Below, piece by piece: positions 23,874-33,969 of a stretch of 64,000 nucleotides of DNA. The stretch lies in assembly GCA_032718475.1 (NCBI GenBank), contig JAUCBJ010002506.1, forward strand, positions 91,440 to 155,439, written 5' to 3'. Both the position numbers and the translations under genes were made by a program. The DNA is from Nemertoderma westbladi. Taxonomy: Eukaryota > Xenacoelomorpha > Nemertodermatida > Nemertodermatidae. Numbering within the stretch: position 1 is the first letter of the stretch; each line of letters opens with the position of its first letter. The notes beneath the pieces are model-generated. The model was given only the letters and a program-made list of their open reading frames with translations, had not been told where the DNA came from and did no database searches.

Positions 23874-25759
23874 TTAACGACCATTTAAATCTAGGCGTCA
23901 GTGTGAATAATTCGAACAACACTGATGCGAGTCCCTTAGTTTCCCCTCAGGTTCCAGTCTCGACTTCGGTCAACTTAGTGGGGATTCCCTCCAACCCCTT
24001 GAGTGTTGTGAACTCTGTCACACAGGACAACCCCCAGACGAAAACTGTGGAAACTCAAAACGGTAATATTGGTAATCAGGTAAAGTCGAGAATAGTAGAC
24101 GTGAACCCTGGAGATTCGGTAAGTCAAATAAACTCTCACCCCACGATCTCAGCCGTCTCCAGTTCTAAACTGAGTGGATTAGCTCGCGCTACTCGACTCA
24201 AACTTATGAAATATAAGGCACAAATGCAAACGTACCAACATTTAGACGAATTATCTAAGAGGAGTAAGCAGATTCAACGCGATGCAAAATGCAGAGAGCT
24301 AGAACTGGAGGCGGAATTTTACGCAAACGAAATTAATGAACAAAACCGAAACGGCGTTGTTACTGTATGTAGTGGTCCCACCCCTACTATACCAGTACCA
24401 ATTACTACCTTGTCCACCGACAATATCCCAACAACCACGCCTACTGTAACTCTACCATCCCCTTACCCCTGCACTACCCAGTCATTTCCCCCCTCGCTAC
24501 CCTCACAACCTATGACTGTGACGACACGTCCCAGCATCAACATCACCACCGCTATCCCAATAGTTTGCTCGACTAATCACCCCCCTGTCACTGCTCACAA
24601 AACCACGCAATCTGTGGTCCTCCCGCATACTGTGAGTTGTGTACCCGCATCCTTGCCATCAACTTTAAACCCTGATGTCGCACCCTTTAACCCCCCGACT
24701 GTAGAGTCATTGGCAACATTCCAACATCTACCATCTGTACCTACCAACCACTCGGCAGATCCATTGGTTAACTTTGGTAATATTTGCCCTTCTACTCTGT
24801 CAGCCCGACCTTTAAATAATCACACAAATCACCATCAATCATCTGCACAAACATTACCCAACCCTAACACCATCAGTAACCATCACACACTCTCATCCCA
24901 AACTCCCGTCCCCACTGTTCCTCAACATTCACTCGATTACAAATCTGACTCAACTATTCCTAATCCCCTTGCTGGTAGCCTCAACTCAGAACAATCTGCC
25001 CTCCTAAAGTTGACGTTACCCACATTGCAACCAACCAAATTCGACGGCAAGTTACTAGACTATGTCCAGTTTAAGCAGACATTCTACGACCTTATAGACT
25101 CTAAACCTATCCCTGACAATGAGAAACATATCTATCTTATACAGTTCACAGCTGGTGAACCCCGCCGCGTTGCCGAGTTATACCGCAGCTCAGACAATGG
25201 GTATACACTGGCTTGGGCCCAACTCGACAAGAGGTACGGACACCCCAGGGAAGTCTCGAGGTCTATCTTGAACCAGCTGACCCAGGGCCCTAGACTGAAC
25301 CTCACGGCAGCCGACTTATTAAAGTTTATCGACGATATATCGATTAGCCACGCCACCCTGGAATCCATTGGTAGTTCGACCCGGTTGAATGACCCCAGCA
25401 ATATGGATCTCTTAGCTTCCAGGCTGCCTATCGAACTGGTTAATCGCTGGACCCGTCACGCTACCAAACTTCATACCAACAAACGGGTGGAACCTCAGGT
25501 CTCTGATCTTGTCAACTTCCTAGACCAGGAAGTCAGCGTATTGAATTACTATGGCACTGGTAAACCAAAGACCCGACCCCCAGCTAGCTTTCCGGCACTC
25601 ACCTCAGCAGTACCAAAACAAGTTAGGACTACGTCTACAACCCCTCTTAGACCTAGCCTTCCTCCCAATGCTCCTCAGTTACCCATAGATGGTGCACAAA
25701 CCACCAGTGCCACCAGCCAGAATAGACTTCGCTGCATGTACTGTCGATGGAGGTCATAA
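23813..25759 (+). CDS. BEL/Pao gag, central and C-terminal part
   Basis: Open from 23813; the first possible initiation-like codon is a GTG at 23903, so it is more likely the continuation of the upstream gag than a separate gene. It has an early basic, helix-rich segment (about residues 90-150 counted from 23903), then a long Thr/Pro/Ser-rich region, then a DUF1759-like gag domain starting near LTLPTLQPTKFDG with the typical GEPRRVAEL and LDKRYGHP motifs. Near its end lies a Cys pair (RCMYC) that is the first half of a zinc knuckle; the rest of that knuckle is in the overlapping pol frame. Confidence 0.85.
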   Translation: MVEYNKSNPLPVPAALSVLVVNDHLNLGVSVNNSNNTDASPLVSPQVPVSTSVNLVGIPSNPLSVVNSVTQDNPQTKTVETQNGNIGNQVKSRIVDVNPGDSVSQINSHPTISAVSSSKLSGLARATRLKLMKYKAQMQTYQHLDELSKRSKQIQRDAKCRELELEAEFYANEINEQNRNGVVTVCSGPTPTIPVPITTLSTDNIPTTTPTVTLPSPYPCTTQSFPPSLPSQPMTVTTRPSINITTAIPIVCSTNHPPVTAHKTTQSVVLPHTVSCVPASLPSTLNPDVAPFNPPTVESLATFQHLPSVPTNHSADPLVNFGNICPSTLSARPLNNHTNHHQSSAQTLPNPNTISNHHTLSSQTPVPTVPQHSLDYKSDSTIPNPLAGSLNSEQSALLKLTLPTLQPTKFDGKLLDYVQFKQTFYDLIDSKPIPDNEKHIYLIQFTAGEPRRVAELYRSSDNGYTLAWAQLDKRYGHPREVSRSILNQLTQGPRLNLTAADLLKFIDDISISHATLESIGSSTRLNDPSNMDLLASRLPIELVNRWTRHATKLHTNKRVEPQVSDLVNFLDQEVSVLNYYGTGKPKTRPPASFPALTSAVPKQVRTTSTTPLRPSLPPNAPQLPIDGAQTTSATSQNRLRCMYCRWRS

Positions 25760-28700
25760 AATCTATGGCTGTGATTCCTTCCTAAGCCTCACATATCATG
25801 ATAAAGATAACTTCGTTGCAAATTATCCTTCCCATGACATGTGCCGCAACTGCCTTGGACGAGGCCATTTGACCGCTGACTGCTTGTCTAAATATACATG
25901 CAAGACGTGCAAGTCGAACAAACATCATTCACTATTGCATCCCCCCAATGCGCCATTTACTAGAATTCCTCACTCATCCGCTACCACACCCACACCCATG
26001 CCTCGCTCCACTGCGTCAGCCCCTAACAAACACGTGACAAGTAATCCCCCTATGTCTTCACGAAATACCTGTCTTCACAGATTTCAAAAGAGAAATACTG
26101 TTCTACAGACAGTCCCTGTTCGTCTCACTTCAGATCATACTACAATGTCTCTTACAACATACGCGTTGATTGACCCAGGCTCTGACCAATCAATACTCGA
26201 TGACCGAAACTTGCCCCCATTAGGTCTCCATTGCACTCAGTATAGGACCATCCCAATTAGTACCTGTCTAGACAAAGAGAGACTCATAGAAGTCGGCGCT
26301 ATCAAGTGCAATGTATCTCCTGTCAGCAGTAATGGGACCCCTACACTAGTGAATGTCACTTTCGATGTCATCAAAGGGTTTAGAGACAACTTCGTAACCC
26401 CAAGGCGTTGGAATATCAGAGAATGGCCCCACTTAGCTGACTTAGACTTGAGTCATCCCCCTTTAGACATCCCTCAAGTGACAGTCTTGTTGGGACAGGA
26501 TGCCCCAGTCGCCTTGATGCAACTTCAATCTCGCTGGGGCCCGAACCCCCAGACTCATCCGTACGCTGTTGAAACTCCGTTTGGATGGTCAGTCTGTGGC
26601 CCTAATCTTGCCCCAGACGATGACCTTGACATTTATCCCACCTCACAAATACATTGTACCCTATCTGACGTTAACGACTTGGATACACTCAATGACCGAC
26701 ATTCTCCCCCTGAACGAACTGCAGCTACTTTTGACCCTGGTTCCGATTCAAACTCTGAAGTGACCCAGAACCCACACCCGACAATGACTACATTGGTTCC
26801 ATTCAGTCCCAAGACATCATCCAAACAATCTCAACATCCTAACATTTCATATTTAAACGACCTAGAACAGAACCTTAGACGATTCTGGGAGATGGAAGTA
26901 CATTCGTCTTCCTTAGGAAAGGAAATGTCCCCCTTAAACCTTCGATCCCAATCCATACTGCAGGCCATGCGCCTTAAACCCAACGGACATTACTCACTAG
27001 GTCTCCTGTGGAAACGAGACGATGTAACGCTCCCATGTAATAAATTATACGCACAACGTTGTTTAGTTTGGTTGGGGAAACGTCTCAGGAAGAAACCGGA
27101 AGTTCTAACTCTCTATACCACTCAGGTTGAAGACTATATATCACAGGGATACGCTAGGAAACTCACCCCATCTGAGATTGACTCGCATGGCCCTCGTTCT
27201 TGGTACCTGCCGCACCATTACGTTCTATATCCCAAGAAACCCAACAAGATTAGAGTTGTGTTCAACGCAGCTGCACCCTACTTTGGCACTTCTCTGAATG
27301 CCAACCTAATCAACGGACCCGACCAATCCAACCTACTGTCTGGAATACTTTGCAAATTCCGTCGCCATGCTGTAGCATTCTCGTGCGATATAAAATCTAT
27401 GTTCCACCAGGTCGAAGTCAACCCGGAAGATAGGGACTCCTTACGATTCCTGTGGTGGGAGAATGGCGACATGGATCGCAGTCCTACAGAATATTGGATG
27501 GAAGTCCATATCTTTGGAGCAGGGGACTCCCCAACTATCGCTCTCACAGCTCTGCGAAGGACAGGTTCCGACAACGCACACCGATACCCTCCAAGAGTCA
27601 ATGAAACAATTCAAAACGAGTTTTATTACGATGATGGTATGTCTGGTGCTCAAACCCCATTAGAAGCTGTAGATCTCGCTAAAAGTTTGATCGAATGTTT
27701 ATCGCTTGGGGGATTTCACCTCACCAAGTTTCATTCCAACAATTCCGAATTTCTCAAGTCATTAGACCCAACCTACCTTGCCATCCCGACTCATACCACT
27801 CGTGACTCTGACATACAGACAGCTATCACCACAGCCCTTGGACTTGTTTGGGACACTGTGAATGACACGCTATCGATTGACATACGGCTGAAGGACACAC
27901 CGTCCACCAAGCGAGGTGTCCTATCTCTAGTCAGTTCTCTATTCGACCCTCTGAGTTTCTTGGGCCCTGTTACCCTCTTACTGCGTATCCTGCTGCAGGA
28001 TATATGGCGCCATAAACTTGGCTGGGATGACCCTATTCCACTACCACTAGAGACCCGATTGAACGAGTGGAAATTACAACTCACGCTACTGGTCGACTTC
28101 TGCATACCCCGGACTTACACCCCTATTCCTTTACCTGACAACATTTACGACATTCATTCCTTTTCGGACGCCAGCGACAAAGGGTATGGTATGGTGAGTT
28201 ACCTTCGTACAACCACACCCGATGGCGCCATTACCACTGGCTTCTTGATTGCCAAGGCCCGTAGTGCCCCCCTCAGATATATCTCTATCCCCAGGCTTGA
28301 ATTACAAGCAGCACATCTTTCCGTCGACTTGACTGTACAAGTTCGGCAAGAACTTGACATGCCCATCCGCTCTATGACATTCTGGACTGACTCAACTGTT
28401 ACTTTAGGTTACTTGAGAAATGAATCCCGTCGCTTTAAGCCTTACGTAGCCAATCGAGTCAGCCTTATTCATGGTCATACCACTGTGGATCAGTGGCATC
28501 ATTGCCCGGGGAATCTTAACCCCGCTGACTATGCGAGTCGTGGGTTATTGCCTCAGAGATTCCTACAAACGGAACAATGGATTCGGGGCCCAGACTTTCT
28601 GTCTCTTACTCCAGAATACTGGCCGGTCTCGCACAACGCGCCTTATACATTACCCTCCGACGATCCCGAGCTTAAGTCTGACACCCGAGTCTATGCTATG

Positions 28701-30281
28701 AACACCATGGCCCCTTTGCCCCCTACAGACAAACTTATACAGCACTATTATAAGTCATACAGACTCATACGCGGTGTGTCTTGGTTCATTCGTTTCTTTG
28801 AATACCTAAGACATAAACGTGGTCCTCTACAACCCGGTAGTCCTCGTAAGTTGACCTCATCGGAGCTCGTCACTGCCAAACAGCGCATTGAACAGTACGT
28901 TCAACGAGTTGGCTTCCCAGGTGAGTATACAGCTCTAAAGTCTGGATCTCCAATCCCCAAGGTGAGTACAATCCGGAAACTATCTCCCTTTTTAGACGAA
29001 GACGACGGATATCTGAGACTAGGGAGCCGCGTTGCACGAGCACCCACGTCCTACGATGCGCGCTTTCCTATCCTTATACCGAAGAATTGTCACTATGCCA
29101 GGCTCTTGATACACGATGTACACATCAGACTTCGCCATGCTGGACAAAGTCACAGTCTGGCATTCCTTAGAGAGCGTTATTGGATCATTAATGCAAGATC
29201 GTTGATACGAACCATGCTTAGTGCTTGCATTGCTTGCAAGAGATTGCATTCTCGCACGATGACCCAGATAATGGCCGATTTACCTGAGTCACGACTCACT
29301 CCATATAAACCTGTTTTTGCTTTTACAGGTATGGACCTATTTGGCCCTTTTCTCTTTAAGAGAATGAGGTCCTTGATTACACGATATGGCATTATATTCA
29401 TTTGTTTTAATTCTAGGGCGATTGCACTGGATATGGTAGAGGACCTCTCAACAGACCGTTTTATCAACGCATTACGACGTTTCATCGCCACAAGGGGAAC
29501 CCCTCAACACCTCTATTGCGACAACGGAACGAACTTTGTCGGCGCCGAATCCGAGCTCAAAGAATCCCTCGCTCGAGTTGACCAAGACAAAGTGACTTCA
29601 CACTTGAGAACATTGGACTGCACCTGGCATTTTCAGACACCGCTTGCCCCCCATACCTCTGGAGTATGGGAACGCCTCATTCGTAGCGTTAAGGACTCTC
29701 TATACGCCACCATCAAGGACTCAACCCGTATCAACGAGGACACCTTTCGTACCGTGCTGGCCGAGGTAGAAGGAATCCTCAACTCGCGTCCACTGACCCC
29801 GGTTACCGACGATCCGACCGCCGACCAACCGATTACTCCTCGGCACTTCCTCCTCAGGAACCCTGTCCAACTATCCCCACCAGGGAAGTTTGACCGTAAA
29901 GACGAACTCGGCCGCAAATCCTGGCGACAGGCACAGGGCCTGTCTGATCGTTTCTGGGACATATGGATTCGGGAATATATCCCTACGCTCCACAAACGTT
30001 CCAAGTGGACCGCGCCCCAGAGGAACCTCAAGGTGGACGATGTCGTGATCATTACAGATGAGAAACTCCCTAGAAACTCGTGGAGAATCGGACGAGTTTC
30101 TGAGGTTCGGCCCGGTAAAGATGGACGAGTTCGCACTGTTCGCGTCGCCTACGATAAGTCTGACCTCCTCCGTCCCGTTAGTAAACTTTGTCTGTTGGAG
30201 GGATCCGATCCCGATGAGATCCTCTCGTATTGGGGACGTACACCTGAGGACGACGGAAACGGACTGAAGAACTCCGATTGA
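25689..30281 (+). CDS. BEL/Pao pol polyprotein
   Basis: A single 1530-residue frame, +1 relative to the preceding gag. Domains in order: rest of the first zinc knuckle, CRNCLGRGHLTADC knuckle (about 53-66), aspartic protease with IDPGSD (near 161; DPG where DTG/DSG is usual), reverse transcriptase with DIKSMFHQVEV (about 565) and the catalytic YYDD (about 646), RNase H with FSDASDKGYG (about 826) and FWTDSTVTLGYL (about 898), integrase with an HHCC-type zinc region (about 1137-1180) and DDE residues in GMDLFGPF, YCDNGTNF and GVWERLIR, and a DUF5641-like tail (about 1415-1490). It has no internal stop, so the enzymatic part appears intact. It copies the element's RNA and integrates the cDNA. 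Confidence 0.95.
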   Translation: MVHKPPVPPARIDFAACTVDGGHKIYGCDSFLSLTYHDKDNFVANYPSHDMCRNCLGRGHLTADCLSKYTCKTCKSNKHHSLLHPPNAPFTRIPHSSATTPTPMPRSTASAPNKHVTSNPPMSSRNTCLHRFQKRNTVLQTVPVRLTSDHTTMSLTTYALIDPGSDQSILDDRNLPPLGLHCTQYRTIPISTCLDKERLIEVGAIKCNVSPVSSNGTPTLVNVTFDVIKGFRDNFVTPRRWNIREWPHLADLDLSHPPLDIPQVTVLLGQDAPVALMQLQSRWGPNPQTHPYAVETPFGWSVCGPNLAPDDDLDIYPTSQIHCTLSDVNDLDTLNDRHSPPERTAATFDPGSDSNSEVTQNPHPTMTTLVPFSPKTSSKQSQHPNISYLNDLEQNLRRFWEMEVHSSSLGKEMSPLNLRSQSILQAMRLKPNGHYSLGLLWKRDDVTLPCNKLYAQRCLVWLGKRLRKKPEVLTLYTTQVEDYISQGYARKLTPSEIDSHGPRSWYLPHHYVLYPKKPNKIRVVFNAAAPYFGTSLNANLINGPDQSNLLSGILCKFRRHAVAFSCDIKSMFHQVEVNPEDRDSLRFLWWENGDMDRSPTEYWMEVHIFGAGDSPTIALTALRRTGSDNAHRYPPRVNETIQNEFYYDDGMSGAQTPLEAVDLAKSLIECLSLGGFHLTKFHSNNSEFLKSLDPTYLAIPTHTTRDSDIQTAITTALGLVWDTVNDTLSIDIRLKDTPSTKRGVLSLVSSLFDPLSFLGPVTLLLRILLQDIWRHKLGWDDPIPLPLETRLNEWKLQLTLLVDFCIPRTYTPIPLPDNIYDIHSFSDASDKGYGMVSYLRTTTPDGAITTGFLIAKARSAPLRYISIPRLELQAAHLSVDLTVQVRQELDMPIRSMTFWTDSTVTLGYLRNESRRFKPYVANRVSLIHGHTTVDQWHHCPGNLNPADYASRGLLPQRFLQTEQWIRGPDFLSLTPEYWPVSHNAPYTLPSDDPELKSDTRVYAMNTMAPLPPTDKLIQHYYKSYRLIRGVSWFIRFFEYLRHKRGPLQPGSPRKLTSSELVTAKQRIEQYVQRVGFPGEYTALKSGSPIPKVSTIRKLSPFLDEDDGYLRLGSRVARAPTSYDARFPILIPKNCHYARLLIHDVHIRLRHAGQSHSLAFLRERYWIINARSLIRTMLSACIACKRLHSRTMTQIMADLPESRLTPYKPVFAFTGMDLFGPFLFKRMRSLITRYGIIFICFNSRAIALDMVEDLSTDRFINALRRFIATRGTPQHLYCDNGTNFVGAESELKESLARVDQDKVTSHLRTLDCTWHFQTPLAPHTSGVWERLIRSVKDSLYATIKDSTRINEDTFRTVLAEVEGILNSRPLTPVTDDPTADQPITPRHFLLRNPVQLSPPGKFDRKDELGRKSWRQAQGLSDRFWDIWIREYIPTLHKRSKWTAPQRNLKVDDVVIITDEKLPRNSWRIGRVSEVRPGKDGRVRTVRVAYDKSDLLRPVSKLCLLEGSDPDEILSYWGRTPEDDGNGLKNSD

Positions 30282-30513
30282 ACACAAACTCAATGTAACA
30301 TTGTTTCGAACTCAAATTCGATGTCGCGTCGCCTCGAACATGGAACTCTCTCATTATCTCACACGTACTAACTCGTTGTTGATATTAACCCTTTAGTATG
30401 GTGGCGGTTGAGTATTTCCTTGGTTATACGTAGACTTGTACACCCTATCACTATCTATATCGCGTTGGTTTTCCTATGTCTCATTTTGGCACTCCCTGCC
30501 AAGAGGGGCGGTG
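30282..30513 (+). other. BEL/Pao 3' untranslated segment
   Basis: Short region between the pol stop and the 3' LTR. The purine run 'aagaggggcgg' just before the LTR is the likely polypurine tract that primes plus-strand synthesis. There is no room for an env gene. Confidence 0.65.
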
Positions 30514-32257
30514 TGTCAACCAACGCTCTAACATTTCCTTTAACATTCACTTTATATCACTCGATTTACTTTACCTCACTCGCTTTACCCGCCTTTAATC
30601 GATTTCTCTCTCTCTCTCTCTCTCACTCACTCTCTCTCTCACTCTGTGTTAATTACTTTCACTTTCTTACCAACTCCACACGTGAGTTGATTGTGGTAGT
30701 ACTTGACCTCACCCTCTCAATTACTTTCACTTTCTTACTAACTCCACACGTGAGTTGATTGTGGTAGTACTTGACCTCACCCTCTCAATTACTTTCACTT
30801 TCTTACTAACTCCGATCGCGAGTTGTTAGTGCTAGTACTTGACCTCACCCTCTCAATTACTTTCACTTTCTTACTAACTCCACACGTGAGTTGATTGTGC
30901 TAGTACTTGACCTCACCCTCTCAATTACTTTCACTTTCTTACTAACTCCACACGTGAGTTGATTGTGCTAGTACTTGACCTCACCCTCTCAATTACTTTC
31001 ACTTTCTTCTAACTCTACACGTGAGTTGATTGTGTTAGTACTTGACGCCCTGTCCTCTCTTATTTTCGCCTCAGTTATGTATTTATCGTTTTGTCCCAAA
31101 ATTGTAATACTCACTTCGTCCCCAAATTATGTCATTGTTGTCGCCGGTATTTTAATCAAAAGGTTCGCATGTTTGCATACTTGTACACACACATATCGAA
31201 AAACTAGGCTTTCATTCCCGTAGATTGACCAGTCTATCTATAGCAGAAACTAACAAAATTCCTTGACTTGGTGCGGCACCCTCAATATAATCTGACCATT
31301 TAAATCATCAAAATACGTACGACACACCCATCCATCTTACTAACATGATCATTTCGTACAGTACGTGGACTCGGGTTACAGCGGGATTCCACATTTCATT
31401 CATATAATAAACCCCCCAAGTCTTGTCTTACTAACATGATCATTTTGTACAGTACGTGGACTCGGGTTACAGCGGGATTCCACATTTCATTCATATAATA
31501 AACCCCCCCTCAGTCCCACTAACATTATCAAGTACTGTAAGTGGCCCCAGGTGAAAGCGGGATGCCACATGTTCATTCATATAACCACCCCCCTCTCGAT
31601 ATATTATACTGACATTATATTATATAATTAATAATAATAACCCTTCACAACGCCCATCAACCTCAAACAGAATTATTGAATCTCTGCACATTCATTGGTC
31701 GAATCTACTAATTTGTTAGCCCTAGTATGCCTGTCATGTGTTACATCAATGCAAACCTCATGTTTTAGGCCTGACCCCCTCCATTCAGCATCTTGACCTC
31801 CTGTTATCACCTCGCGATGTAATAATTTACCATTATATACTTCATTCTGACCAATTTCGTCAGTCTTCCTATTTTCTCCACCGGTTGTCACAAATTGTTT
31901 TTTACCGCTCGCTCGCTCGCTCGCTCGCTCGCTCGCTCGCTCACTCCCCGTCCGCTCGCTTGCTCGCCTTTTCATTTGTCCCATTTCATTTACTTTGATA
32001 ACACTTTATTTCTGCTGATATTTGTAACCACATATACTCGAAGTAAATGTTTCATTCATTTCCCCTCCCCTTATTTTATCAACATTTTTACTACGTTATC
32101 GAAATATATTATGTTATTTATTAGTGCTTTTATTGTCCTCATTTCATTATCATAACTGCCCGTGATTTGTAAATACAAAACGATTGAATGCGAGCGCGTT
32201 AATAAAGAAACTCAATTTTGCAACCGAAACCTCCCTTGAGTGTCCCAATGATAGACA
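30514..32257 (+). repeat. 3' LTR of the BEL/Pao element (1744 bp)
   Basis: Same boundaries and internal order as the 5' LTR, about 807 bp shorter because its 68-bp VNTR has about 6 units (30650-31045). The non-E-box variant unit (CGATCGCGAG) is third here but first in the 5' LTR. AATAAA lies at 32201-32206. Confidence 0.9.
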
Positions 32258-33969
32258 CGGGGGCATATGGCAGTGCGGGAAGGAGTCTCCATAGGATAGT
32301 ATAGGCGTCGTGATGCATTGGGCAGGAACTTCCAGACTGTAGCGAGAATGATGAGTTACCCACAAACAGAATTATACTGGGATAAAGCTGTATGATGCCG
32401 CTGGCTACTGGTCCCTCATAAAAGCCAGCTTCCCAAACTCAAAGCATATTTATTACCAGTAACCACACCAACTGGACCACACACACTCACTCTCACTCCA
32501 AACTATATATAATATGCCCAAGGGCAGCCATTGGCCGTGGAGAATTAGAAGGGAGGGCACACAAGCAGAGATACCATCTCGCAGAGATATAAGCACTGTA
32601 CTGTGTAAGGTTGGGCAATCCGTCAATGCAACGGTTGCATAGCAACCGGTACAGCAGTAGCACACTGCCGCCAACAAGCAGAGAGGGTAAAGGGGTGGAT
32701 AGGGAGTGATTCACTATGATTACATCACGCAAGGCATTAGATGTCAAATTATAAAACGAGAGAGGTTAATAAACTGGAGGGCCTTATTTTAGGAAGTACT
32801 TGAGGGTTTACGATTACTTAATGTCAAATAGTTGTCGGCATATTGGCTACATTTGTAAATACGAATTATATTATTTATATAAAATCTCAATTAATTATTA
32901 ATAGCGCAGGAAATAGATGGCTGCATTAGCCCCAAATATAAATAATATTAAACAATAGGTTCATTGCTTAGTAATTGCATATCTTAAAATTATACTAAAA
33001 TTATCCAATTAATTAAATTATGATACGGATCGGTTTTACACGGCCCGGGCCCGTTAATTTAAATTTTTCTAAACATTACAGCACAAAATAAAATTTTAAC
33101 TTTTCTGATCAATTTACATAGGCCTATTGTACACTGATTCCAAATATTATATCTGTTTGTCATCGTGGAAAGTTCTGGTTGTTTGTGAATTAGACAAAGA
33201 CACACGGTAGACACACGTCGTTAAACAAAGACACAAATAAATCATGAAACAACCCTAGTTACAGGAAAATTATATATATATATTTGATTAAATTTTGTCA
33301 TAAACGTGATAAAAAGTGCAACACAAATGTTCATATTTTTGTGTTTTGTTAACTGGATAATATAAATTCAACAATAGCGGGCTTTCCAATATTTAGAATG
33401 CGGCCCAAGCACGGCCCGGCCCGACCCGGCCTGTGTCCTGGGCTCGAAACCGGTTCCTCTTTAACCACTCACTATACATCTGTACTGTACATACAGGCCT
33501 AGCCTATACAGATATTCTTTTTCTTTGAGGCATAATTAACATTCTTACAGGTAGAGCAACGGTAGGAATTGTAGGTCGAGCAATGGAAGGTGACGCATTG
33601 GCGCCATTACTATTCGTTACCAACTATGGAGAATCTGGAGAACTATGGAAGGATCCCATTTCCACTGTCCGAGCTCGCTCGACGTCGACATAGTAGTAGT
33701 AGTAATGGAAGGAATAGTCTTTTACTTTCCTTTCCATTCAGTTTCCCTAGATATATGGTTCGAGCCCCATAATGGCCGGATATTTGATACATCACTGCAC
33801 TAACCATGGAAACTAAATAAGATTATTTGATTGATTAATATAGGCCTACAAATTTATTATTACCGGTAGATTAATATATTTTCACTATTTCCATTTATTG
33901 CTTTCTATTGATATATTAATTACAATATTCCAACACCATACCGGACACTGGTAGCTCAGATTCACTGTC
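32258..33969. other. Intergenic, no gene supported
   Basis: AT-rich with a few GC-rich patches ('cggcccgggcccg' near 33042; related text near 33411). A tRNA-like B-box (GGTTCGAGCCCC, about 33757) lies before a short AT-rich stretch, but no matching A-box was found, so it is not called a SINE. Confidence 0.45.

Larger units (their letters stand above)
20151..32257 (+). mobile_element. BEL/Pao LTR retrotransposon, 12.1 kb
   Basis: Two long direct repeats (20151-22701 and 30514-32257), both starting TGTCAACC and ending GATAGACA, flank gag-pol frames with BEL/Pao domain order: gag (DUF1759-like), zinc knuckles, protease, reverse transcriptase, RNase H, integrase, DUF5641-like tail. The LTRs look nearly identical outside their VNTR, so the copy is fairly young. 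Two changes of reading frame interrupt gag-pol. No envelope gene is present. The 5 bp on either side (tggga and cgggg) do not match, and no tRNA-complementary TGG primer site follows the 5' LTR. Confidence 0.92.

Noticed and set aside
30282-30513. Envelope-like gene after pol
   Set aside because: Only about 230 bp separate pol and the 3' LTR, with no membrane-type frame.
20146-32262. Target-site duplication for the BEL/Pao element
   Set aside because: The flanking pentamers tggga and cgggg differ, and shifting the LTR ends by a base or two gives no match.
33590-33772. 60-residue frame and possible SINE head
   Set aside because: A B-box-like GGTTCGAGCCCC is present but no A box at tRNA spacing, and the frame has no recognisable feature.
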